Source: Absidia repens
Lineage: Eukaryota > Mucoromycota > Mucoromycetes > Mucorales > Cunninghamellaceae
DNA length: 64,000 nt
Direction: 5' to 3'
Assembly: GCA_002105175.1 (NCBI GenBank)
Contig: MCGE01000007.1
Coordinates: 1,240,001-1,304,000, forward strand
Shown: positions 47,483-59,215 of the stretch, piece after piece
Layout: each line of letters opens with the position of its first letter
How positions within the stretch are numbered: position 1 is the stretch's first letter
Position numbers and translations under genes: made by a program
Notes under the pieces: model-generated
Seen by the model: the letters and a program-made list of their open reading frames with translations, nothing else
What the model was told of the DNA's origin: nothing
Database searches by the model: none

Positions 47483-49148
47483 TTATTTTTGGTTTTGGAA
47501 ATCTGTTATTAAGGACTCGATAGCATCCTTTGAGCCAAAAATCACACCTATGTAGCAAAATTGAAATAAAATGTGAGCATAATGGATTCGAAAATATTGT
47601 ACAATATGACTTTTTTTTTTTAAAAAAAAAAAAACAACTTACCGACAATACCGAGCAAAATTGTCAAAGCACAGAAAGCCAATTCATACAAAGGTTTGTT
47701 TCGAACGCCTGTCAATTTCAAGTAACAAATCACTGGTAACAAGAACACCAAGCCGCAGTTAGCCAAAGCACCAATGAGACCCATGAAATCATCAAAGAAA
47801 GGAACAAAGATGGCAAGAATCACCAAGATGGCCATGGTACAGGTACGAATGACGGCACGAGCAAGCCAAGCACCGAATTTCCCAAGACGTTGTTCGTCTG
47901 CTCGAGTCCATTTTTCAAATTCCAAAGAGAAAGAGGTAGTATAGATAGGAATGGCCAAAATAACGTGAATGGTCATGACAATGATAGCAATCATTTGGCC
48001 AGTACCCTCAGGCAATGAGTTGTAGATGGGACTTTCAGCTTTATCACCAAATGCATAGTAGGCAGGAATACTGGTCAAAAAGTAGAGGACAGTACAGGTA
48101 GAAAGACCAGCAATCAAGGCGTAAGTCCAATGATGAGGCTTCTTCAATGCGTGTTCGACGTCTATATTGATAAATCAAGTTTTAGGATATCAAAAAAAAA
48201 AAAAAGGACAGGGAGCCAGATGATGCATTCATATTTTTATAACTTACGAGGATAGGTATTGTTTCCACCATACGAAAAGGCTATAGTAGCAAGAGATCCA
48301 GGGAAACCAGTCCAAATAACGCCATCACGATGCACATCAGGGTTTTCTTTATGATACATGGGAGATTCAACCAAGACAATAAAGACAGCCATCATGGTGC
48401 AAATGGCACCAATGGATGAGATGATAGTAATTTCACGAAGGGTCTTCAGAATCAGGGAAGGAACCAACAAAATCACGCCAACAATGATGCACCATATAGG
48501 GTGAGACAATTCACCAGGCTGAAATAATGAAAGAAGCGTGTGAATAAGAGGTCTAGTTTTGATTTCTTTTTTTTTTTTAAAAAAAATACTTACTGTGCCC
48601 TTGCAAAGAGTACCGAAATTTTCAGCAGCCAAAACAACATATAAAGCAGGACAACCAAATAGATTGAGGAAATGCAAAAAGGAAGCAACAATATAACCCA
48701 CAACACCAAAAGCGGCAGTACCAATACCTTTATAGTCGTGAATACGATGACCAGGCTTGTGATATAAACAACGAATCAAGACAATACCAGAGTAAACAGC
48801 CATACCGTAGGCTAAGAGCAAAATAAGAATCCCAAGCCATCCACCTTTTGCAAACGCTTGAGGAAGACCCAACGTACCGGTACCAGCAACGACCTATAAT
48901 ATGTATAACAAAAAGGTGAGTCATTCCATTAAGAAAAAAAAAGCTCCCGGAGAATCAATGGGATGAACAAACAAACAATAAAAAAATGGATGTTTTCTAC
49001 TTACACAAGTGACATTAAAGTACGCTGTTATAAAGGAGCCATTACCGCGCCCAAAATCTTCTACACTTGTTTCCGAGTGAGCATCTTCTTCGTAATCGAC
49101 CACATGCTCCACTTTACTGTGAATACTGGCTGTTTTGACTTCTTCCAT
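47483..49148 (-). CDS. Vacuolar-type amino-acid transporter (AAAP/Avt family)
   Basis: This is a secondary transporter of neutral or other amino acids, probably at the vacuole. Exons are 49148-49005, 48893-48594, 48518-48248, 48161-47643 and 47547-47483, giving 432 residues with closing phases. An acidic N-terminus (VEHVVDYEEDAHSETSVEDFG) precedes about eleven helices. Helix 1 carries VVAGTGTLGLPQAFAKGGW, the AAAP-family hallmark G-x-G-x-LGLP. Later segments include FPGSLATIAFSYGGNNTYP and LTSIPAYYAFGDKAE, typical of Avt proteins, and the protein ends DFQNQK. The start at 49148 is favoured over extension upstream because there is no other ATG in frame. The exact Avt subgroup cannot be fixed. 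Confidence 0.88.
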
Positions 49149-51080
49149 AACGTGCTTTATCAAAATCAAATAGAAAAACTTGTTTAAAAATTAAAGAGTA
49201 GGGGGAATATTAATAAACAAATAAAATAGAAGAAAGAGAAAGATAGAAATAAAAAAAAAAGTGGGGAAGATAAAGAGAAAAAAATTTTATTCCCTTTTAT
49301 AAGTAAAAAAAAATTCAGGGTCAGATGACAATTTTGGTAAAAATCATTTGGTTGATAAGATTTCTTTGGGACTGACGTTTCGAAACTAGTAGAAAACTTT
49401 AAACCTATATCTACAGAAAAAACATCAAACAAGATTCAAAAAGTGCAGAACTCGTTATGCATCAAGATAAAAATATCACACACACACATATATATATATA
49501 TCATATAAGAAAGCATATGATATAATACACTTTGACCCCATCTTGATACTCTGAATGATAGCCTTCATTTTTCTTCATTTGATAGAAAATAGTGCCAAAT
49601 ATCTGAACCAACCACAAGCTGATAAATTTATCAGGTCACAGTAATAAAATGAGGGGAAAGATAAGGTTTCCGATCTATGGGTAAACTTGATCACTTTTCT
49701 CACGGGCAGTCCGATATTGTACTACTCTAAAGAAATACCTTTCCCCGCGGTATACATCTATCTGTCAAAGTTAGGATTTCTCGCATTTTCATTTGTTCAT
49801 TGTTCAAAGTGTTCTATCAAATCAAAAGTAAATAATGCTATTTTTCAAGAAAATTGACGGTATATAAAATAAAAAGATATCTCCTATTTTAGTTCATTTA
49901 TTCAATATGGTGAGGGTCATTATCATTGACATGTCTATTGGTTGATTTTGTCAAACTCCGATTGGATATTCTTTACCGCCGTTTCAATTATTTTAGCTCT
50001 CTAGGTGACATCATGACTGGATTCCACTTTGTTGGAGCTGTGCCAGCAGCACAACTTTATACTCATCGTGTCGGCTATTAAATTATATAATATAGTCTTT
50101 TTTTTTTTTTGTGAGGGCAACAAAAAAATAGTCCCCAACATAACTTTCTTTAAAAATTGTGCGAGATAGTAAACGTGGCAACTGATCTTATTCTTTTTGT
50201 TATCATTTTATGATTTTCATCATTATCAACCCCATTTATCGTCATTATAACCATTCTTTATTATTCGCACTGACCACATTCGATTCATTTTGTCCTATAC
50301 TTTTAAATAAAAAAAATGGAGACCTAAATTTTCATCGCCCCCCCCCGCCTACCCCTGACTTTCCAGCAAATAATATAAGAAAATTATCTGATTGGAAATG
50401 TTTCAATTCAATATCCATCTTTTTTTTTTTTTTTTTTTACCTCCAGACTTCCCAGTTGTAGAGAAAAAGGTCATTTAGATGGATATGGTGGGAATGGTAA
50501 AGAAATCAAAACAGTCAAGGGAAAAAAATAAAATAAAATTCAAATACGGTAAAACAAAATGGGAAGGGATTTTCCAGGTTGGTGTAGCACTATACTACTA
50601 GTATTGTTAGTATAATTAAAAACACCGCTCCGACCGGTCTTTACTATTTTTTTAGGCTCACTCTTTCGCTGCTGAGTACCTTTTTTTTTTTTACTTTTTC
50701 AAAAATGGAGTTTAGTGGAATTTCGTGTGCTTAAGATCAACTTTTTCCAACGTTACACCATCAGTCAACCTGCAGCGTTTCCCGCCATTGGGCAAATGCA
50801 AAAAAAGATGGCTTATACCCAAGCAATTCCCTTTTTAGACCATGAAACGATTTTCCCGACTGGACAGGCGCAAGTTTCCCCAGAAATCCACGTTTCGAGG
50901 AAAACTTACACTTGCTAGTCGGGAATACAATCCTCAATTTAAATCCTTCTTTTGCTCTTCTCCTTTTATTATCGTTTCCTACTATTTCTCTTCCCTTTTC
51001 TTTCTCTTTTTCTTGTTCCACTTTTCTTTCTTTCTTTCTGGGTATCACCAAAGTCGTGTGATAGTGAGTTCCTCTATATC
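49149..51080. other. 1.9 kb divergent intergenic region
   Basis: It lies upstream of both the Avt transporter and the seven-helix protein gene. It contains CA/TA short repeats (49480-49500), poly-T near 50100 and 50425, and a pyrimidine-rich leader at 50945-51045. No gene was supported. Confidence 0.5.
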
Positions 51081-53015
51081 ATGGTCGCTTTATCGCCTTA
51101 TGGAGCCAGAGTGGTTCAAAGGATCAATTTTATCGGTACCTGGCTTGCTCTTTTAGTCTGTTGTCGTAACTTTTTGATCTGCTACGCTCAATATAAACGA
51201 TCCAAAGGCAAAATGTATGATGAAAATAAAAAATCATTAATCACTGCAGCACTTTGACTCATCCTATTTCATTGTTGTCCTAACATAGTCATCTTGTCAA
51301 TATGGCACAAGTCACTGTCATCTTCTTTCATCGCATCCTTTATGGTATCATCCCCTTATTTGAAATCACCACCTGTGCCTATTTCCCCCTGTTAGTCTCG
51401 TAAGCAAAATGGAACAATGAGAAAAAAAAAAAAAAAAAAAAGGGACGGCAAATCGATCATCCAAACTCACCTCACTTTTTGAATATTGACTCCGCTACCA
51501 GTTTGTGGCATCTTGGTAAGGAACTGATATATTGTATGAACACACACAATAATTCCTAATTATTAATATTTTATTTTATCTCTTGTTTGGTTATGATTAT
51601 ATATAGCATATATCCTGTTTTATGTTGGTAAGTCTTTTGAATATACCCACATAAAAATGGCGGTGTTTTAACTATTTAATGCTTCTTTTTCACTATATAG
51701 TCATGTTTCAGCGCTTAATTATCTTGGAAGCCGATCGTCACTCGCGCTGGATTAAAATCATTGGCTTACTTCTTATAACAGTACGTTTCGCTGATTGGCC
51801 TTACGAATTAATCGTCCATGAACTTTCTAATAATTATGTTGGCTCTGCATCTATTTTCCAAGAAGGCACTTGCTGGGCTCAATGGTAAAAAAAAAACAAA
51901 ACAAAAAAAAACCGGGCGGTGAATAAAAAAAAACTCAATTCTTCCTTTCTCTTCCGTTTCTTTTTCGTTGCTGTTGCATAGGCAAATCGGTGTACTTATT
52001 CTCAATTTTATTGGTGATGCTATTGCCAATCTCTTCCTCAGCGGCATGTTTGTCCGTCGACTTTACAAACACATTCGCTCAACACAATCCAGCACACCAC
52101 AAAACCAAATGATTGAATACATTGCACGCAAATCCTTGGTATGCTTGACTTTGACCTTTTTTGTCAACTTGACCATGAATCTGCTCAAAGTCACTACCTT
52201 CTTGGATGAATACTCTGATGTAAGTCGAAACACGACCCAACACGATACGGAAAAAAAGATGGAGTCTCATGTTTTTGTCTTTTCTTTATTAGGCGTTCAC
52301 TGTGTTTTTTGAATTAGCAGAGTCGACTCTTCTTGTTGAAGCATTGCGGGTAGATGATCAACTCAAGGCGACTGTGGGGTGTTCTCAATGTGGCAAGTCA
52401 TCTGGATATGGAAAATCCTCAAGTTACAATCATGGTGGACAGAACCCTTCCCAAAAACGCAGCAGGATGCCTCCCTTTGGATCATTTGACTTTGTACCTC
52501 TGGAAGAACGACAGTCAACACCCGATCCTTTTAGAAACAATTACAGCCCCAGCAATTCAAGTCAGCATCATCACCACCACCATGAAACGTCTACCTCCGT
52601 TTCCACCATGACTGGACGTCGTTTCCCGCATAACAATGACAGCGACAACGAAAAGGATGACCCCATGCAGATTCAATCGTCGTTGGATCCTCCACCACGC
52701 TCCGCTACATCGGCAACAGTCAACAAAAGCAAATCGTCCATGGATATCACAAGTGGCTATGCACCGTCATCAACCACTACAAGAGGCGACAATGATGGCT
52801 TTATGTCTTCTCCTGTGACATTCTCTCGACAAAAATCCATCTCACCCACCAACAATAGCACAAGTCCGTTGGCAGCCGCTGCTGCTGCCGCTCCACAGCA
52901 CCAACAGCAGCAAATACAGGACCCACCATCGGATATGTCGGTGCCGATGGATACCTTGTCAAGCTCATTGGTACATCATCCGGAATGGAACAACAATGAC
53001 TATAGAATGTTTTAG
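51081..53015 (+). CDS. Predicted multi-pass (about seven-helix) membrane protein with cytosolic Ser/Pro/Gln-rich tail
   Basis: Spliced from seven exons: 51081-51214, 51289-51399, 51502-51515 (14 bases), 51607-51627 (21 bases), 51701-51884, 51982-52219 and 52293-53015. The product is 474 residues and all phases close. Hydrophobic segments include INFIGTWLALLVCC, IIPLFEITTCAYFPLLVS, AYILFYVGVMF, WIKIIGLLLITVRFA, GVLILNFIGDAIANLFLSG and LVCLTLTFFVNLTMNLL, plus AFTVFFELAESTLLV. The last ~210 residues are hydrophilic (His, Ser, Asn, Gln and Ala runs). The layout is receptor-like, but no GPCR family motif was recognised. The two microexons sit inside helix 3, so annotation without RNA support would probably miss them. 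Confidence 0.72.
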
Positions 53016-53182
53016 ATTATATGTATGATAGTTAGATATGTTTTTTTATATGTGTTGAATAGCTGTAGTTTTAGTTTTAGTTGATGTCCCTCCCCTTATT
53101 TATTGATTTTATATATTACTTGTACCTTATATTATTTTTACCGATGTCCATTCTTTATATATATATATTTATTATATGTTTT

Positions 53183-53188
53183 AATAAA
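53183..53188 (+). promoter_or_regulatory. Poly(A) signal AATAAA of the seven-helix gene
   Basis: A canonical hexamer about 170 bases after the stop codon. Confidence 0.5.
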
Positions 53189-54249
53189 CACTCGGATGAA
53201 TCCGCTGGATCCTCGTTTTGAATTAAAATAATGATTTGTGATATTCAGCGTCATGATGAAAAGTGCATATGGAATAGGAACCAAATGTTAGGAGGAGGGG
53301 GTTGGGGATTGGGATTGGATTTCGGATTTGCTAGAGCGAATTATGCAAGAATTAAACATAAACCAATGGCGGGTGGTGATTTTAGTGTTGGTTACAATGA
53401 CTGGATGGAATGAAGGAAGATAGGAAATCGATGTACATATTGTGCTGCAATGCAATTCACGTCACACAAAAAGAAGAACATTCATTAAAATAATAATAAT
53501 CATCCACGCACGGTCTCATGCCCTAATAGTCGGATTCCAAGATCAAACTATTTAACAATACTTGCTGGGCTGGCCTGGGGGTTTTTTTTTCATGGGATTT
53601 TTTAAAGCGTTTGAACGAAACAAAAATGGAAACGATTCAATTGATTTGTGTACTCATAAGTAGGAGACGACTACAACCACAGTGTTTCTATGTCATTTGA
53701 GATCAAATGATATTGAAAAAAAAAAATTGCTGGATTTAAACGTTAATACATGAGGTTTTTTGATGGGATAAGAATTAGACACCCCTCACCATTTCGTACT
53801 TTAGTGGGCGACTCTTTGAGTCTCATCCATTACACAGCGATCGGCTTTTCTGTGTGCATAAAGAAAAAAAAAAGACAAAAAAACAAGATAGGTATTGATG
53901 CCTGCATCATTGCACACTTTGGTGAGCAACCTCTTGCCGCCTGACGGCTTTGTTTAGGTTTTTTTATTGGGAGAGGGTGGGAGTAAAAACATCATATATG
54001 ATGAACTGAATATATACAATGTATCCAGTCTAGTAGAAGATATACTATTTTATAGGAGAAGACGACGATAGAGTCATAGTCTAGATCAATCAATATGAAT
54101 GGTAGAGAGGGGAAGGGGAGATCCGCGTCCCTTATTAAGTGATCTAGCACTATAAAGGGACTCTTGGGGGGGGGAATAGCCATAATAGTGAGTTAGAAAA
54201 CTGGTGCTTGATAGGACACCAGTAATATATCCACAAGAATGACTTTTTT

Positions 54250-54932
54250 TTATTAATATTAGGGTCAGAAGATGTGTAAAAAAAAAGATATACTTTGATT
54301 GAACGAATATGATTGATACTAAACTAAGAGGGCAGGGTTCATTATAATAAGGGATCTAATGGGGCTGGGTAGCATGAGGGTAACTTGTACGGGGATCTGA
54401 AGAATGGTCAACGCTAAACTAACGGGAAAAAGGTGAAAATGGGAGCTAATATCTTGTACAAGGCTTGATAAACACTAAATGGACATCTATTATTGAAGTA
54501 CAACAGTGATTGAAAAAGCATGATGGTAATGAAAGAGATCTCTTGAACATGACAAGGGAGAGACTAATGGGACGTTTTCATTGAAACAAGTGAAAAACAA
54601 AAACAACATATTTTATTAGGGTATACAAACACACTATGACAAACTAACGCTAAACTGAGCTAATGATGACTCCAGAATGCCAACCGATGGTAGTCCTAAA
54701 TCCTGAATCCAAAATGAAAGGGTTTTCCCATGCATCTTGTAAACGCTAAGCTGAAAACCCTTCTAAACTAGTCCAGATACAATTTTAGGTCCAAAATAAC
54801 CCCATAGAAGTTGAATGATGAAAAAAAAAATTAAATTGAAAAAAGAAAATGAAACGAAAGAGAGCGAGAGAGCGAGAAAATAAAAAGCGGGAGAGAGTAA
54901 AATAAAAATCCACGTGGGCGGGACTTGAAACA
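54250..54932 (-). repeat. Dispersed non-coding repeat, copy D
   Basis: On the minus strand it starts TTTCAAGTCCCGCCCACGTG and is followed by a CT-rich tract. CTAGTTTAGAAGGGTTTTCA and AAGATGCATGGGAAAACCC come next, then AATAAAATATG. The order and spacing match copies A-C. The far border is approximate. Confidence 0.75.
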
Positions 54933-56123
54933 TTTTTTTTTGTGAGGATTGTTTGCACAAAAAAAGAAACCCTCCTGTTCTCTGGCTTCTCTTCCTACTG
55001 TATCAACACCATATAAAAAACAACCATCATTCAAAATATGAAGCATGTCGAGTTTTCCTTGTTTTTACAACATTGTAAGCAATATCGGCAGCATTGTCGT
55101 TCTCTTCTCTTGATGTGACTACCATGACATCTAGGAATCTCTCCTCCAGCGAAGAATTGTTTACCCTCTTCGTTTGCCTTTCATTATGTTTATTCTATAA
55201 TACAATAAAGAAATGATACATCTTCAATGAATGCCTTCAATAGTTTATAATGTATCAAAAAAAGATGCAAGAGGGACATTTTTAGTCGGTGCCAACAAAG
55301 ACCGTGATGGACTTGACAAAAAAGTGGGTGATGGGAAATACAAAAAAAAAAAAAACAGTATGCAGTGATGGACATGCAAGACACGATATATGGTAGGAAA
55401 TTAAGTGCCGTGAATCCATTATTGTTATGTAGGTTGTGTCTCTTGAGCTTACGTACGGGAAAAACAATCCGCAGGTATCATAGGAAATTGGCCAAAAAAA
55501 AAAAAGAGAGAGAGCAACCTATGGGATGCTAAAGAGAACGGCTGTACAAAAGCTAATAAAATAATATATACTTCATGACATAATGCGTATAGATGTGGAC
55601 GGATCATTTATTCATGAAACTAATACATTCTCCAGCAAAACATTTTTCTTTTTTTGGAATTTGTTAGGGCGAAGCAAGAGTGCTTGAATATGGATCAAAC
55701 TAAAAAGAATAAAATGAGAATAATGCATCATATATAAGAAGCCATCTAGCCCACAAATAATATATAGCCCGTATACCCAAATACATATACAATGTAAACA
55801 CAATACACCACCAATGCAGACATATATAATAACATAATTTTGTATAATGATGATAATTCAAATTTTATTAATTTTTACAATGATCGATTGGAATGGGGAA
55901 TAACAAAGATAAAAGATAGGTGATACAAAGTACCACAAATGAAGAGGAAGGATGGTGAGTGTGTAATAGTAATAAAGAATGCTACAGGATGAGATTGAGA
56001 TGTATATAACTAGGTAGTATACTAATAATAAATAAATATGGGAAGCTGTGAAAGGAGCGAGGTACGATAGATCATAGGGAACCCTAATAGTAGGAAAAAC
56101 ATCGTTTTCTATGCGGTTTTGAC

Positions 56124-56701
56124 TCAAGCCTTCGATTCCTTGGGTTTCTTTTGGAAGGTCTTGTTCTTCTTGTCCTTTTCCGACTGTGCTAACCGAGCTG
56201 CACGTTGTTTCTTCTTTTCTTCCTCTAACTATTAAGATCCAAAACAAAACAAAAAGTTGAGTATTCTTGTCGCTCAGTTCTCCGTGCCCGTCCCTTTTTT
56301 TTTTTGTTCTTACATCCTGCTTGTGTCGTTCAACTTCATTTAAAAGCTCTTCCTTAAAGGGCCAGTTGTTGGGAATACCAGGATCCTTAGGTTTTCCTGT
56401 AAAGATCAATATAAAAAAGATAAGGTCAGTTCAAATCCAATGTCACTACCGTATATGGCCGGTTCCTCTTCTATCCTTCCAGTACCCTACTTACTTCTGA
56501 GTTGAGGGTTCTTCTTCTGTTCCTTTCTTAACTTTCGATGATGTTCACGCACACGTTTTTCGATCTTGTAGTATTCTCTTGCGGTTCCTCGCTTACTTTT
56601 GTATTCTATTTCAAATAACCAATAATAAGTAAATTTAGTATATGCACTAATCCTTGGTTATACTATACTCTTGATATTGACAACTTACTTTTAGGCACCA
56701 T
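56124..56701 (-). CDS. Stand-alone GNL3/Grn1 N-terminal-domain protein
   Basis: This is a 103-residue protein from four exons: 56701-56689 (13 bases), 56605-56495, 56396-56314 and 56228-56124. The spliced protein reads MVPKKYKSKRGTAREYYKIE.., then KRVREHHRKLRKEQKK, KPKDPGIPNNWPFKEELLNE and a Lys/Glu-rich coil. These are the hallmarks of the domain at the N-terminus of nucleolar GTPases GNL3/GNL3L/Grn1, which act in 60S ribosome biogenesis. The GTPase domain that normally follows is absent: the frame stops after KKPKESKA, and no downstream exon on this strand encodes G-motifs. It is either a genuine short paralogue or a truncated gene. A nucleolar role is inferred from the domain only. Confidence 0.75.
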
Positions 56702-57311
56702 TGTATACTATTGATAGAGTGTCAAAGGAAAAAAAAAAAAAAAAAAAAAGTGAAAAAAAAAGTTTCGATTTCACTCAGTTTCGACAAAAAGCCACAACGG
56801 GATTTCAATTCCCAACCCCACTGCAAACGATTGATCTCCAAGAACATAATTCGATCGATTACCTTTAATTTAAAAGGGAACAGTATTTATCATTGGCACA
56901 AAATGTGACTGATTATCTTCAAAGTATCTGATTTTACTTACTGCCTTGTCAAGTTGAAAACTCGATTAAATGGAGGACAGGGCGTGTGAGACTTGAAATA
57001 GAAATGAAGAACAGCATAACGTCAGCAGAAAAATCCACCTTCAGTCGGGATTTGAAACATATAGAAAAAGTGAGTTGTTTTTCACTTACGATCACTTCGT
57101 TTTCACTTCATCGATAATTTTTATTACTTTACACTAGTACACACACGCACACATATACTCTCTCTCTCTTCCATCTTTCTCCTTTTATCTTTTATTTATC
57201 GATACTTTAGCTTATTTTAATTCAACTGACTTAAACCTCTCTTATTTTTCAACTTCATCTCTACTTATCCTTACCACCATTTACTCTTATTGCGCTTGTC
57301 GCTGAATATCA
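56702..57311. other. Divergent intergenic region between Grn1-domain gene and dhh1
   Basis: It is the likely shared promoter region. At 57029-57060 there is a diverged copy of the repeat head (TCGGGATTTGAAACAT next to AAAATCCACC). A CT-rich leader precedes the dhh1 ATG. Confidence 0.5.
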
Positions 57312-59215
57312 ATGGCAGCACCTTACAACAATCAACAACTTAGGTATGTATGAAAAAAAAAAAAAGAATATACCAAGTTATATTTATATAAATGATGAAA
57401 ATTTTAGTTATATGCTAACACAAAGCTTTTCTATTGCATTGCCTCTATAGTCATGAAAACGACAACTGGAAGAAAGCAATGTCACTTCCACCAAAAGACA
57501 CTAGACCTCAAACTGAAGTAAGTTGACCAACCGTTTGCTATGGGCAAAAAGGATAGCTCAACACAAAGACTAATATTCATAAATGATATGATATGATACG
57601 ATATAGGATGTCACCGCAACCAAAGGCAACGAATTTGAGGATTACTTTTTAAAACGGGAACTGCTCATGGGTATCTTTGAAGCTGGCTTTGAACGACCAT
57701 CTCCTATCCAAGAAGAAGCGATTCCTATTGCGTTGACTGGCCGAGACATCCTTGCACGTGCGAAGAATGGTACAGGAAAAACAGCTGCCTTTGTCATCCC
57801 CACTCTGGAAAAGATCAACAACAAGAAGTCCAAGATTCAAGCATTACTTTTGGTACCCACGCGTGAATTAGCGCTTCAAACTTCTCAAGTCTGTAAAACG
57901 TTAGGTAAACATCTGGGGCTACAAATCATGGTCACCACTGGCGGAACAACTCTCAGGGATGATATTATGCGCCTTTCCGAGACGGTACATGTTGTGGTCG
58001 GTACACCTGGTCGTATTTTGGATTTGGCCTCCAAAGGCGTGGCTGATTTTAGTGAAGCCTCCACCTTTGTCATGGATGAAGCTGATAAACTCCTGTCTCC
58101 GGAATTCACACCTATCATCGATCAACTCATCTCATTCTTCCCCAAGGAACGCCAAATCATGCTCTTCAGTGCCACCTTCCCCATCATTGTCAAGCACTTC
58201 AAGGACAGGTATCTGGTCAAGCCTTATGAAATCAATCTCATGGACGAATTGACTCTGCGCGGTGTGACTCAATACTATGCATTTGTGGAAGAAAAGCAAA
58301 AGGTTCACTGTCTCAACACTTTGTTTTCGAAGGTAACATGATGATAATAATGATGATGCATTACGCGAACTGGATCAATTGAAACGGAAATTGACAATTT
58401 CATTATTATTACTATCTATCTATAGTTGCAAATCAATCAATCGATCATCTTTTGTAATTCGACCAACCGTGTGGAATTATTGGCAAAGAAGATTACTGAA
58501 TTGGGTTACTCTTGCTTTTACTCTCATGCCAAGATGTTGCAAAGTCATCGTAACCGGGTGTTCCATGATTTCAGAAATGGTGTCTGCCGAAACTTGGTCT
58601 GCTCAGGTAAGTTAACTCACAAGTAAAATAGGAAACAAGCCATCTAAAATTATTTCCTGGTCATTACTAGATTTGTTGACTCGTGGTATCGATATCCAAG
58701 CCGTCAATGTAGTTATCAACTTTGACTTCCCCAAGAATGCTGAAACCTATCTTCATCGTATTGGTCGTTCTGGACGATTTGGTCACTTGGGTTTGGCGAT
58801 CAACTTGATTACCTATGAAGACCGATTCAACCTTTACAAAATCGAACGTGAATTGGGCACTGAAATTCAACCTATTCCTCCTACTATTGACAAGCAACTC
58901 TATGTGGCCCCCAATGCCCTGGATGATTCTCAAGTCCAACGCCCTGATCGCGAAGCTGCCATTGCTACCCGTCAACAGCAACAACAACGTGAATCGCAAC
59001 CTCAGAATCAGAACCAACAGCAGCAACCTCAAGTCCAGTCAAACTACTACCAGCAACCACAACAACAGTATCAGCAACAACGACAACAACATTATTATCA
59101 AAATGGCCGTGGGCGCGGTGGGTACCATGGACGTGGTGGCTACAATGGACGTGGACGACCAAGACAACAATATCAACAAGGACAACAACCTCATCAACAA
59201 ATGCCAACGAATTAA
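57312..59215 (+). CDS. dhh1: ATP-dependent RNA helicase DHH1/DDX6
   Basis: This is a DEAD-box helicase of P-bodies that activates mRNA decapping and represses translation. Exons are 57312-57343, 57451-57517, 57607-58332, 58426-58606 and 58671-59215, giving 516 residues. Helicase motifs run in order: Q-motif GFERPSPIQ (60-68), motif I AKNGTGKT (85-92), PTRELAL, TPGR, DEAD (190-193), SAT (221-223), the RecA-2 segment [28 protein letters not shown], and [10 protein letters not shown] (365-374). [20 protein letters not shown] and [15 protein letters not shown] are DDX6-type signatures. The C-terminus is Gln-rich with an RGG/GRG tail, common in fungal Dhh1. It shares a theme with the PAM2-motif protein in this window (cytoplasmic mRNP), but they are 40 kb apart. 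Confidence 0.96.

Larger units (their letters stand above)
53016..56123. other. 3.1 kb region without a gene
   Basis: It contains repeat copy D (about 54250-54932) and AT-rich sequence on both sides. Frames such as 53231-53413 and 55190-55467 have no family signal. The right end is the 3' flank of the Grn1-domain gene. Confidence 0.5.

Noticed and set aside
53231..53413. Open frame MICDIQRHDEKCIWNRN...
   Set aside because: Glycine run from G-rich DNA, no family resemblance and no neighbouring exons in phase.
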